A DNA stretch of 7,613 nucleotides from Firmicutes bacterium UBA1426 (GTDB taxonomy: Bacteria > Bacillota > Clostridia > Peptostreptococcales > Anaerovoracaceae). The notes under the pieces were generated by a model. That model saw only the letters and a list, made by a program, of their open reading frames with translations, was not told the DNA's origin and did not search any database. The DNA is taken from positions 1-7,613 of the forward strand of contig DCUA01000220.1 of the NCBI GenBank assembly GCA_002329675.1. The letters run 5' to 3'. Of this stretch, positions 1-7,613 are shown piece by piece; position 1 is the first letter of the stretch; each line of letters opens with the position of its first letter. A program made the translations under genes and the position numbers.

Positions 1-342
1 GCCGGAACCTACGGCAACAGCGATTCCTACAGTTTAGTACGTGAAGCGGCACAGCGGAATGTGGTTGTCGGCGTCTATCGGCTCACCATGAAAGCCAATT
101 CAGACAACTTCCGTCAGTCCTCGATCCAAGGCGTGATGAAGCGCATTAAAGCTAAGGGCGCAACGGTTGTGATCTATGAACCGACGCTTAGAAATGGCTC
201 CACCTTCTTCGGAAGCTTAGTCGTGAATGACATTAAGAAATTCAAACAGATGTGCGGCTGCATCATCGCCAATCGCTATGATACCATTTTGGATGATGTG
301 CAGGAAAAAGTGTACACCCGTGATCTGTTCCGGAGGGATTGA
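1..342 (+). CDS. C-terminal part of a second UDP-glucose 6-dehydrogenase-like protein (5'-partial, possibly a gene remnant)
   Basis: The frame is open from the first base to a TGA at 340-342, so the true start lies outside the window. From about base 55 onward the product follows residues ~311-407 of the complete UDP-glucose 6-dehydrogenase at 1285-2508 almost without gaps, with roughly seven residues in ten identical. Shared stretches include [28 protein letters not shown] and the terminal [12 protein letters not shown]. This part is the UDP-sugar-binding C-terminal domain and cannot act as a dehydrogenase alone. The first 18-19 residues ([18 protein letters not shown] region) do not resemble the matching part of the intact enzyme, which has [11 protein letters not shown] there. 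The fragment may therefore be joined to foreign sequence, or be a degraded duplicate. The GTG at 61 has no ribosome binding site, so independent translation from it is unlikely. Homology is certain; whether the gene is intact cannot be judged here. Confidence 0.7.
   Translation, partial: AGTYGNSDSYSLVREAAQRNVVVGVYRLTMKANSDNFRQSSIQGVMKRIKAKGATVVIYEPTLRNGSTFFGSLVVNDIKKFKQMCGCIIANRYDTILDDVQEKVYTRDLFRRD
332..337 (+). promoter_or_regulatory. Shine-Dalgarno site inside the last codons of the upstream gene
   Basis: GGAGGG lies in the codons for the final Arg-Arg-Asp of the upstream frame. It is 10-11 bases before TTG 348 but only one base before TTG 339. This decides the start of the nucleotidyltransferase in favour of 348 and suggests translational coupling. 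Confidence 0.6.
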
Positions 343-347
343 TTGAA

Positions 348-1265
348 TTGAAAAAGACACTCGTGATTCTTGCGGCGGGGATTGGCTCTCGCTATGGTGG
401 CGGTGTCAAGCAACTGGAACCTGTTGGACCGAATGGAGAATTAATCATTGATTATTCCATCCACGACGCCATTCAAGCTGGTTTCAATAAAATCATTTTC
501 ATCATTCGCCATGACATTGAGGCGGACTTCCGTGAAGTCATTGGAAATCGAATAGAGTCCGTATGCAAGAACCTGAACATAGAGGTTGCTTATGCCTTTC
601 AGGAGCTGCAAAGCGTTCCGATCCCGGTTCCTGAAGGACGTGTCAAGCCATGGGGAACTGGACACGCTTTGCTTGCTTGCGGCAATCTTGTTCACGAACC
701 CTTTGCCGTCATCAATTCCGATGACTATTACGGAAAATCCGGTTTCCATAGTGCTTCAGCTTTCTTAGAAACCGGCCAGTACGGTCTGATCGGCTATCCG
801 CTCCGCAATACGTTATCTGATAACGGCGGCGTGACTCGCGGAATTTGTATCATTAAAGGCGGAAAACTTGTTGGAATAAAGGAAACCCGAAACATTCAAA
901 AGCAGAACGACACTGCTGTGGCCGAAGGACAGGTTCTTCACGCAGATGCATCGGTCTCCATGAATTTCTGGTGCTTTCCAGAGTCATTTATGGATGTTCT
1001 GGCGGTTGGATTCCCGCAATTTCTATCTGCGTTATCTAACCCTCAGAAAGATGAGTATCTCCTCCCTATCATCATTGACGGTCTGCTGCAAGGAGGAACC
1101 GAGGTATCTGTCCTGCCAACGGAAGAGCGTTGGTTTGGCGTAACATACAAAGAAGATAAGGCTTCCGTGGTGGAGAGCTTTAGCGGGTTATACCAAGATG
1201 GAATTTATAACTCTGATAATCTCTATGCGGATCTCTATCCAGAATCAACACTAACAATTCATTAA
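348..1265 (+). CDS. Sugar-1-phosphate nucleotidyltransferase family protein, substrate unproven
   Basis: Predicted cytoplasmic NTP-transferase of 305 residues that would join a nucleotide to a sugar phosphate, releasing pyrophosphate. The N-terminal nucleotide-binding loop reads [10 protein letters not shown] (residues 8-17), followed by KQLEPVG (21-27), a variant of the usual glycine-rich signature and conserved lysine. [11 protein letters not shown] (about 101-111) and VINSDDYYG (about 121-129) fit the base-recognition and metal-binding segments of the fold. It lacks the GTRFLPATK-type motif of GalU, so it should not be called a classical UTP-glucose-1-phosphate uridylyltransferase. Its place directly before UDP-glucose dehydrogenase makes a role in supplying nucleotide sugar attractive, but that is inference. 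Start: TTG 348 is chosen over the longer TTG 339 because of the ribosome binding site at 332-337. It begins 5 bases after the upstream stop and ends 19 bases before the next gene. Confidence 0.82.
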   Translation: MKKTLVILAAGIGSRYGGGVKQLEPVGPNGELIIDYSIHDAIQAGFNKIIFIIRHDIEADFREVIGNRIESVCKNLNIEVAYAFQELQSVPIPVPEGRVKPWGTGHALLACGNLVHEPFAVINSDDYYGKSGFHSASAFLETGQYGLIGYPLRNTLSDNGGVTRGICIIKGGKLVGIKETRNIQKQNDTAVAEGQVLHADASVSMNFWCFPESFMDVLAVGFPQFLSALSNPQKDEYLLPIIIDGLLQGGTEVSVLPTEERWFGVTYKEDKASVVESFSGLYQDGIYNSDNLYADLYPESTLTIH

Positions 1266-1284
1266 TAGAAAAGGAGTACACTTT

Positions 1285-2508
1285 ATGAAAATCACAGTTG
1301 CAGGCGTTGGCTATGTCGGTCTTTCTCTGGCCGTTCTGCTGGCCCAGAATCACGAAGTTACTGCCATTACCACTACGCCGAAGAAGGCCGACCAGCTTAA
1401 TCAGTTCATCAGCCCTATCCAGGATGATGAGATCGAGCGTTTCTTCAAAGAGGCACGGGAGGGCAAACGCAAGCTGAACCTCCACACCACCACCGACAAG
1501 GAAGCTGCCTATGGAAGCGCAGAACTTGTCATTATCGCCACGCCCACCAACTATGACGATGAGCATCAGTTTTTCGATACTTCCGCCGTTGAGGATGCGA
1601 TTGAATGGACTCTTAAGGTCAATCCGAAGGTCCTTATGGTCATCAAGTCCACAATTCCGGTTGGGTACACGGATTCTGTACTGAAGAAGTATGGCGTGGA
1701 TAACATCATCTTCAGCCCTGAGTTCCTGCGTGAGAGCAAAGCGCTTTATGACAATCTGCACCCCAGCCGTATCGTGGTCGGTGCTTACGATGACCACAAA
1801 GCCGACGCCGAAATGTTTGCAAATCTTCTTCTGGAGGGTGCCCGCACGGAAGAAAAACGCGCCGGTCAGCCGGAACAGGACATTCCCATTCTGATTGCCC
1901 ACCCTACAGAAGCGGAAGCGATTAAGCTCTTTGCCAACACCTATCTGGCTGTCCGCGTCAGCTACTTCAACGAATTGGACACCTATGCGCAGACCAAGGG
2001 GCTCGATACACAGATGATCATCGACGGTGTGTGCATGGACCCGCGTATCGGCAGTCATTACAACAACCCGTCCTTCGGCTACGGTGGATACTGCCTGCCC
2101 AAAGACACCAAGCAGCTTCTGGCGAACTACAAGGACGTTCCTCAGACAATGATTGAAGCGGTAGTCAAGAGCAATTCCGTTCGCAAGGATTTCATCGCTG
2201 ATCAGATTATCAAAAGGAACCCCCGTGTCGTTGGCGTCTATCGCCTCACGATGAAATCCAACAGCGACAACTTCCGTGCCAGTGCCATTCAGGGTGTTAT
2301 GAAGCGCATCAAGGCCAAAGGCATCCCGATCATCATTTACGAACCCACGTTGGAGAATGGCAGCGAATTCTTCCGCAGCGAAGTCGTCAATGATCTGGAG
2401 CGGTTTAAAGCTGAGAGTGACGTCATCCTTGCCAATCGCTTTGATGAAAGTATTCTCGGCAACGTGGCGGAAAAGGTCTACACTCGCGATTTATTCAGGA
2501 GGGATTAA
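1285..2508 (+). CDS. ugd: UDP-glucose 6-dehydrogenase
   Basis: Complete 407-residue enzyme oxidising UDP-glucose to UDP-glucuronate with two NAD+, in the cytoplasm. The N-terminal Rossmann domain starts with [10 protein letters not shown] (residues 5-14). Next come IATPTNYD (84-91), KSTIPVGYT (121-129) and SPEFLRES (144-151), all family hallmarks. The catalytic cysteine is in [14 protein letters not shown], Cys270 by my count. The central dimerisation helix carries [18 protein letters not shown], and the C-terminal UDP-binding domain runs from about 310 to the end. The length fits the short (~390-410) group of this family, common in Firmicutes polysaccharide loci. The ATG at 1285 has AAAGGAG at 1270-1276, eight bases upstream. 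The gene is followed after two bases by a UDP-glucuronate 4-epimerase, the logical next enzyme. Its GC content looks higher than that of the acyltransferase downstream in the window. Its C-terminus is duplicated at bases 55-342. Confidence 0.96.
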   Translation: MKITVAGVGYVGLSLAVLLAQNHEVTAITTTPKKADQLNQFISPIQDDEIERFFKEAREGKRKLNLHTTTDKEAAYGSAELVIIATPTNYDDEHQFFDTSAVEDAIEWTLKVNPKVLMVIKSTIPVGYTDSVLKKYGVDNIIFSPEFLRESKALYDNLHPSRIVVGAYDDHKADAEMFANLLLEGARTEEKRAGQPEQDIPILIAHPTEAEAIKLFANTYLAVRVSYFNELDTYAQTKGLDTQMIIDGVCMDPRIGSHYNNPSFGYGGYCLPKDTKQLLANYKDVPQTMIEAVVKSNSVRKDFIADQIIKRNPRVVGVYRLTMKSNSDNFRASAIQGVMKRIKAKGIPIIIYEPTLENGSEFFRSEVVNDLERFKAESDVILANRFDESILGNVAEKVYTRDLFRRD

Positions 2509-2510
2509 GA

Positions 2511-3575
2511 ATGGGTAAGGTGTCTGTTGAACTGAACGGTAAGACCATTCTGGTAACCGGTTCTCCCGGCTTCATCGGGGCGAATCTGGTGCTGCGGTTG
2601 CTGAAAGAGATGACTTCCGGCACCGTAATCAGCCTGGATAATATGAACGATTACTATGATCCGGCACTCAAGGAGTACCGCCTTGATTTAATAGAAAAGG
2701 CAGCTAAGAGTTTGCCGGTCAAGCATGTCTTCATCAAAGGTAGCATTGCGGACAAGGCGCTAGTGGATCGTATCTTCGAAGAATATAAGCCCGCCGTTGT
2801 GGTCAATCTTGCTGCACAGGCAGGCGTCCGATACAGCATCGACCATCCGGATGTGTATATTGAAAGCAACATCATCGGCTTCTACAACATTCTCGAAGCC
2901 TGTCGCCATTATCCTGTGGAGCATCTGGTTTATGCCAGTTCCAGCAGTGTCTACGGAGGCAACAAAAAAGTCCCCTTCTCCGTGGAGGACAAGGTGGACA
3001 ATCCGGTGTCCCTCTATGCAGCGACAAAAAAGAGCAACGAACTGTTGGCCCACAGCTACTCAAAGCTCTACAACATCCCATCAACCGGCCTGCGCTTCTT
3101 CACAGTCTACGGTCCTGCCGGTCGCCCAGATATGTTCTATTATTCTGCGACGCAGAAGCTCGTTGCCGGGAAGACCATCCAGATCTTCAACTACGGAAAC
3201 TGCAAACGAGATTTTACCTATGTTGATGACATCGTGGAAGGTGTCTATCGCGTGATGCAAGGCGCACCTGAAAAACAGGTCGGCGAGGATGGACTTCCAC
3301 TTCCGCCGTATGCTGTATATAACATCGGCGGCGGTACACCGGAAAACCTGCTTATCTATATCTCCACCCTGCAGGAAGAGCTGGTGCGGGCCGGGGTCCT
3401 GCCGGAGGATTATGATTTTGAAGCCCATCGCGAGTTGGTTGGAATGCAACCGGGAGATGTTCCAGTGACGTATGCGGATTCCGAGGCGCTGGAGCAGGAC
3501 TACGGGTTTACACCAAAGATCGGAATCCGCGAGGGGCTGAGGAAGTTTGCGGAGTGGTATAGAAATTATTGCTGA
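2511..3575 (+). CDS. UDP-glucuronate 4-epimerase (extended SDR, GalE-like)
   Basis: Predicted 354-residue NAD-dependent epimerase converting UDP-glucuronate to UDP-galacturonate. The NAD-binding loop is TGSPGFIG (residues 16-23). SLDNMNDYYDPALKEYR (41-57) is the variant typical of UDP-glucuronate epimerases rather than plain GalE. The active site has the SSSSVYGG serine region (about 133-140) and the YAATK motif with Tyr159 and Lys163. RFFTVYGPAGRPDM and CKRDFTYVDDIVEGV are further marks of this subfamily. The ATG at 2511 lies two bases after the ugd stop and uses AGGAGGG at 2497-2503, which sits in the last codons of ugd, so the two are surely co-transcribed and probably coupled. The partner ugd makes its expected substrate, which supports the assignment. 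Specificity for another UDP-uronic acid or a related UDP-sugar remains possible. Confidence 0.88.
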   Translation: MGKVSVELNGKTILVTGSPGFIGANLVLRLLKEMTSGTVISLDNMNDYYDPALKEYRLDLIEKAAKSLPVKHVFIKGSIADKALVDRIFEEYKPAVVVNLAAQAGVRYSIDHPDVYIESNIIGFYNILEACRHYPVEHLVYASSSSVYGGNKKVPFSVEDKVDNPVSLYAATKKSNELLAHSYSKLYNIPSTGLRFFTVYGPAGRPDMFYYSATQKLVAGKTIQIFNYGNCKRDFTYVDDIVEGVYRVMQGAPEKQVGEDGLPLPPYAVYNIGGGTPENLLIYISTLQEELVRAGVLPEDYDFEAHRELVGMQPGDVPVTYADSEALEQDYGFTPKIGIREGLRKFAEWYRNYC

Positions 3576-3589
3576 AACAAAGAATTATG

Positions 3590-3629
3590 CAGATTGAATC
3601 GGACCTTCGTCTGATCCAATCTGTTTGTT
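3590..3629 (+). terminator. Probable intrinsic terminator after the epimerase gene
   Basis: CAGATTGAATCGGA (3590-3603) pairs with TCTGATCCAATCTG (3610-3623) around a six-base CCTTCG loop. The 14-bp stem contains one A-C mismatch and one G-T pair. It is followed by TTTGTTG, a modest U-rich run. It begins 15 bases after the stop codon, where the + strand operon should end. The weak U-tract lowers confidence. The other side, CATAATTCTTTG on the minus strand, is also fairly U-rich, so it could act in both directions between the convergent blocks. Confidence 0.55.
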
Positions 3630-4130
3630 GATAATAATTCCACGAGATTGACGAACTGGTTGTCGAAAAATGTCGCCACTCTGCATCTGCAATGGAATTA
3701 AAGTGCTTCTTGATGTTGGTTCGGTTCATGTGTTCGTAATGCTGATACTGATTATTTCGAGCCGCCAGCCCACCTTGTTCGAGTTTAACGCAGCCAGCCA
3801 GCCCGCACTTTAGCCCATTTAACTTGATTCGCGCATCAACTCAAGCTGACCGGAGAATAGCACTGTTTTTTGCAAGCCTTTTTTGCAGAGAGGCCATTGT
3901 GGACAATCGGGGTTTGTTTTCCTAGCAGGATATAACCGTTTTCAAATTGCAAATACATCCCAGCATGTCAAGGACAAGCGGCTCAGAGGTTAGTGCCTGG
4001 CGGTATCCTTGACGCACCGTTATGCATTTGCCAACAGAAATGCCGACTTAAGCCAACTAATGTGTAAGCCCTGCTACCCAGAGCACTGCAATACATCTTA
4101 TAATACAATTCTAATCTAACTATACGTTTC
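3630..4130. other. Intergenic region between convergent blocks, no convincing gene
   Basis: About 500 bases separate the terminator from the end of the minus-strand acyltransferase. I see no recognisable protein, tRNA or rRNA. The minus strand holds several short open stretches in different frames. One is a 40-residue frame from ATG 3958 to a stop at 3836, starting MYLQFENGYILLGKQTP, with no clear ribosome binding site. Another is an open frame without a good start from about 3835 leftward, including LKCGLAGCVKLEQGGLA and QYQHYEHMNRTNIKKHF; it runs antisense into the epimerase end. I recognise none of them. Other small structure: an inverted repeat at 3967-4013, a direct repeat TTTTTTGCA at 3866-3874 and 3879-3887, and GCCAGCCC at 3764-3771 and 3797-3804. 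It may be decayed coding sequence or a non-coding element. Confidence 0.4.
3967..4013. repeat. 8-bp inverted repeat, possible hairpin
   Basis: GTCAAGGA (3967-3974) and TCCTTGAC (4006-4013) are perfect inverted copies with 31 bases between them. The inner part pairs only weakly, and no T-run follows on either strand, so it is not a standard terminator. Function unknown. Confidence 0.4.
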
Positions 4131-5225
<1,095 letters not shown>

Positions 5226-5233
<8 letters not shown>

Positions 5234-5247
5234 CCATTGCGTCCTCC
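5226..5247 (-). promoter_or_regulatory. Translation start region of the acyltransferase with two overlapping ATGs
   Basis: On the minus strand GGAGG (5247-5243) is followed by ATGGATGGATAA (5237-5226). The first ATG (5237) is in the acyltransferase frame at 12 units but reads Met-Asp-Gly-stop before the tract, so it can never make the protein. The second ATG (5233), four bases on, reads Met-Asp-Asn-Leu-Leu and enters the tract open. It is therefore the productive start when the repeat number allows. Confidence 0.7.
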
Positions 5248-5250
5248 GTG

Positions 5251-6078
5251 TCAAGCCTTTTTCATTATTGTTTCTATCTTGCGTCCATCAGCCCAAACTG
5301 CCTTAGAGTCATAGGGACGATCGGGGAATGCGCCATACTTGAGTTTAATCTTGTAACCGTTCTCCTTGATGAACCGTTCCACTCTATCAGCCAACTTCTC
5401 AGGATGTCCGGAGCAAATATTTATGACGCCAAGGATACTCTCCTGTCCAACCGCTCTGGCAACCTGCTCACAAAAGTCCTCATAATCGATGAAGTCAAAC
5501 TGGTTCTGTCCCATTGTAAATGGGAATTCCTCTTTTCCTTCTGTTTCTGCTGCCGTGATTTTCGAGAAGATAGAAGAACCATACTGGCTGTTGCCGACAA
5601 TGTAGTATCCACGAAGCCACATGAAGTTCTTATCCTTCTGCTTGCAATGCATCTCCGTCAGCTGTCTGAGGCTATTCTTGGCTATCCCATATGGAGTTAT
5701 TGGATTGCACGGAGTTTCTTCCTTGATACATCCTTCATAAAATCCAATTTCATGCATGGTACCCATGACTGCAATTGTCTTCACACCTGAATCTGCAAAA
5801 GACTTAATAAAAGCATAGTGTTTAGGGAGATCGTCGATATGGGCATTAGAGTAATGAACAAAGCCATCGCGCCACGCAAGATGCAGAAGCACATCTGGTT
5901 TCCCAAAATAATCATAGGGGTCTTCAATTTCAAAAAGATTACACGGGATTTTCTCAGCTCGATCATCAATTCGATCATCTCTGAGATCTGTACCTACTAC
6001 TTGGAGTCCACAGTCCAGAATGTGCCTGACAATTCCCTGTCCTAGATACCCGTTTGCTCCCGTTACTAGAATTCTCAT
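5251..6078 (-). CDS. NAD(P)-dependent short-chain dehydrogenase/epimerase, likely dTDP-4-keto-6-deoxysugar reductase
   Basis: Extended short-chain dehydrogenase of 275 residues. The cofactor loop is VTGANGYLGQG (GxxGxxG, Gly7, Gly10, Gly13). HLAWRDG (about 66-72) is a variant of the usual NLAA segment. VMGTMHEIG (104-112) takes the place of the catalytic Ser/Thr strand. TPYGIAK gives the catalytic Tyr130 and Lys134. It does not look like canonical RmlD, but it sits directly after rfbC and rfbB, where the last dTDP-sugar reductase is expected. A 3,5-epimerase in the same block implies an L-sugar. The most likely jobs are therefore reduction of dTDP-4-keto-L-rhamnose to dTDP-L-rhamnose or to dTDP-6-deoxy-L-talose. 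Action on another nucleotide sugar, such as a UDP-sugar epimerisation, cannot be excluded. The ATG at 6078 has AAGGAG seven bases upstream, and the gap to the rfbB stop is 11 bases, so it is operonic. Confidence 0.8.
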   Translation of the reverse strand: MRILVTGANGYLGQGIVRHILDCGLQVVGTDLRDDRIDDRAEKIPCNLFEIEDPYDYFGKPDVLLHLAWRDGFVHYSNAHIDDLPKHYAFIKSFADSGVKTIAVMGTMHEIGFYEGCIKEETPCNPITPYGIAKNSLRQLTEMHCKQKDKNFMWLRGYYIVGNSQYGSSIFSKITAAETEGKEEFPFTMGQNQFDFIDYEDFCEQVARAVGQESILGVINICSGHPEKLADRVERFIKENGYKIKLKYGAFPDRPYDSKAVWADGRKIETIMKKA

Positions 6079-6089
6079 TATGCCGCTCC

Positions 6090-7109
6090 TTATCCATTCG
6101 CATACATCTTCTGATAATAGTTTTGATACTCACCGCTGATAATTTCTTCCCACCAGTTACGATTTTCCAGATACCAAGCTATTGTCTTTTTGATTCCATC
6201 CTGGAATTTTGTCTCTGGAAGCCATCCTAACTCATTATGAATTTTGGTTGGGTCAATAGCATAGCGAAGGTCGTGCCCTTTGCGGTCTGCAACGAAAGTA
6301 ATGAGGTCCTCGCTTTTCCTAAGATCATGGATGATTAACTTTACTATGTCGATATTTCTCATCTCGTTGTGGCCGCCCACATTGTAAACTTCACCGATAC
6401 GGCCTTTCCGAACGATTAAATCGATAGCCTTGCAGTGATCTTCCACATAAAGCCAGTCACGGACATTAAGCCCTTCTCCATAGACAGGGAGAGGCTGATT
6501 GTTCAGGCAGTTAGCAATAATCAGGGGAATCAGCTTTTCTGGAAACTGGTAAGGTCCGTAGTTGTTGCTACAACGAGAGATTGTTATAGGCAGGCCATAG
6601 GTCCGGTGGTATGCTTGGACAAGCAAATCAGCTCCAGCCTTAGAGGAACTGTACGGAGAAGACGTATGAATCGGAGTCTTCTCTGTGAAGAACAAGTCTG
6701 GCCGGTCTAGCGGTAAATCTCCATAGACTTCATCAGTGCTTACCTGATGGTACCTCACATTCCCAAATGCTCTACACGCATCCATCATTGTGGCAGTACC
6801 AATGATATTAGTCTGAAGGAAAATACCAGGATCCTCAATTGACCTATCTACATGACTCTCCGCTGCAAAATTTATGACCGTATCCGGCTTTTCCGCTTCA
6901 AAGAGGCCGAACACACCTTCGCGATCACAAATATCCAGCTTACAGAAAAGGAAATTAGGATTATCCATGACGGGAGACAGTGTGGTCAAGTTTCCTGCGT
7001 ATGTCAATTTGTCAATACACACAACCCTATCTTCTGGATGCTGAGCAAGATGATAATGAATAAAATTTCCGCCAATAAACCCGGCTCCCCCAGTTACAAA
7101 AACAGTCAT
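6090..7109 (-). CDS. rfbB: dTDP-glucose 4,6-dehydratase
   Basis: Complete 339-residue enzyme (RmlB) converting dTDP-glucose to dTDP-4-keto-6-deoxyglucose with bound NAD+, the second step of dTDP-rhamnose-type pathways. Visible family motifs, in order: NAD loop VTGGAGFIGGNF (residues 5-16), DKLTYAGN (33-40), FAAESHVDRSI (81-91), catalytic STDEVYGDL (124-132, with Thr125, Asp126 and Glu127), YSSSKAGADLL (Tyr153, Lys157), RCSNNYGPYQFPEKLIPL (169-186) and NVRDWLYVEDH. A longer reading from GTG 7115 adds two residues. ATG 7109 is preferred because GAGG at 7120-7117 is then seven bases upstream and because MTVFVTGGAGF matches the usual family start. The gap to the rfbC stop is two bases. Confidence 0.96.
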   Translation of the reverse strand: MTVFVTGGAGFIGGNFIHYHLAQHPEDRVVCIDKLTYAGNLTTLSPVMDNPNFLFCKLDICDREGVFGLFEAEKPDTVINFAAESHVDRSIEDPGIFLQTNIIGTATMMDACRAFGNVRYHQVSTDEVYGDLPLDRPDLFFTEKTPIHTSSPYSSSKAGADLLVQAYHRTYGLPITISRCSNNYGPYQFPEKLIPLIIANCLNNQPLPVYGEGLNVRDWLYVEDHCKAIDLIVRKGRIGEVYNVGGHNEMRNIDIVKLIIHDLRKSEDLITFVADRKGHDLRYAIDPTKIHNELGWLPETKFQDGIKKTIAWYLENRNWWEEIISGEYQNYYQKMYANG

Positions 7110-7111
7110 TC

Positions 7112-7613
7112 TCACACCTCGAATTCAATCTTACACTCAGCAAGCGTTGGATTACTCTTATCCTTCTCAGACAGAATAACCATGCCAACATCAGGCCAGT
7201 CAATACCTACATCAGGATCATCCCAGAGGATGCCGCCCTCGTCTTCTGGATGGTATAACTCATCGCATTTGTATGCAAACTCGGCATGATCAGAAACGAC
7301 CACAAAACCGTGAGCAAATCCACGAGGAATCATAAATTGACGATGGTTCTCTTCAGAGAGGAAGACTCCAACCCACTGACCATAAGTAACAGAACCTTTA
7401 CGGAGGTCTACCGCTACATCGAACACTTCGCCTTTAAGTACACGCACCAGTTTTGCTTGGGGATATTTCTTCTGGAAGTGAAGACCACGAAGGACACCAT
7501 TATGGGACGATGATTGATTGTCTTGGACGAACGAATAATTAAGACCCGCTTCACGAAAATCCGATTCCTTATAAGTCTCCATGAAATAGCCTCGGTTATC
7601 GCCATGCACGGCC
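7112..7613 (-). CDS. rfbC: dTDP-4-dehydrorhamnose 3,5-epimerase, 5'-partial
   Basis: RmlC, a cupin-fold epimerase that inverts C3 and C5 of dTDP-4-keto-6-deoxyglucose to give dTDP-4-keto-L-rhamnose. The gene runs off the right edge. The frame is open through base 7612, and the GTG at 7609 is only an internal valine in VHGDNRGYFMETY, a region that normally lies some 15-20 residues into the protein. Motifs: RGYFMETY, FVQDNQSSS, VLRGLHFQ with the catalytic histidine, VFDVAVDLRKGS, PRGFAHGFVV and the YKCDELYHPEDEGGI segment with the conserved tyrosine. The visible part of about 166 residues plus the missing start fits the usual ~185. It is the first visible gene of the minus-strand block. rfbA would be expected further right, but that is not seen. 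Confidence 0.95.
   Translation of the reverse strand, partial: AVHGDNRGYFMETYKESDFREAGLNYSFVQDNQSSSHNGVLRGLHFQKKYPQAKLVRVLKGEVFDVAVDLRKGSVTYGQWVGVFLSEENHRQFMIPRGFAHGFVVVSDHAEFAYKCDELYHPEDEGGILWDDPDVGIDWPDVGMVILSEKDKSNPTLAECKIEFEV
7115..7120 (-). promoter_or_regulatory. Ribosome binding site deciding the rfbB start
   Basis: Minus-strand GAGGTG overlaps the end of rfbC. It spaces correctly to ATG 7109 and overlaps the alternative GTG 7115, which therefore cannot be its target. Confidence 0.5.

Noticed and set aside
61..342. Independent small gene starting at GTG 61
   Set aside because: No Shine-Dalgarno site precedes it, the frame is open upstream to the window edge, and half a domain would not be expected to function alone.
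1180..2058. 292-codon open frame on the minus strand
   Set aside because: It lies entirely opposite ugd and the nucleotidyltransferase end, has no recognisable motifs, and its openness follows from the codon use of the real genes on the + strand.
3508..3729. 73-codon minus-strand frame starting MNRTNIKKHF
   Set aside because: Its second half is antisense to the epimerase end and across the probable terminator. The ATG lacks a clear ribosome binding site, and no family is recognised. It is mentioned only as part of the unassigned region.

Overview
The window is a piece of a surface-polysaccharide (capsule, exopolysaccharide or cell-wall glycan) locus, almost certainly from a low-to-mid GC Firmicute, probably a gut Clostridia-type organism. 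I infer this from the strong GGAGG ribosome binding sites, the TTG starts, the short intergenic gaps and the protein flavours. The species cannot be named from the sequence.

Left block (+ strand, 1-3575) makes acidic nucleotide sugars. It starts inside an open frame whose last ~93 residues duplicate the C-terminus of UDP-glucose 6-dehydrogenase. A sugar nucleotidyltransferase of unproven substrate follows, then a complete UDP-glucose 6-dehydrogenase (UDP-Glc to UDP-GlcA), then a UDP-glucuronate 4-epimerase-like enzyme (UDP-GlcA to UDP-GalA). The genes are nearly contiguous. The last codons of each dehydrogenase copy also form the Shine-Dalgarno site of the next gene. An imperfect hairpin just after the epimerase is a likely terminator.

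Middle (3576-4130) lies between two convergent gene blocks. It has no convincing gene, but holds the hairpin, an 8-bp inverted repeat and several short unassigned open frames on the minus strand.

Right block (- strand, 7613 down to 4131) reads rfbC (partial, running off the right edge), rfbB, a short-chain dehydrogenase in the place where rfbD often sits, and a membrane acyltransferase-3 family protein. RfbB and RfbC lead to dTDP-4-keto-L-rhamnose. The dehydrogenase probably reduces this or a related keto sugar, giving dTDP-L-rhamnose or dTDP-6-deoxy-L-talose. The acyltransferase probably acylates the glycan.

The most interesting feature is a 50-base perfect tetranucleotide tract (12 TTGC units on +, read as AAGC on -) at 5170-5219. 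It lies between the start codon and the membrane domain of the acyltransferase. With 12 units the only well-placed ATG (5233) is out of frame and ends after 25 codons. Gain of one unit or loss of two restores a ~364-368 residue protein whose N-terminus reads straight into the canonical family start. This is a textbook layout for phase variation by slipped-strand mispairing, with the sequenced molecule in the OFF state, and would switch an O-acyl decoration of the glycan on and off.
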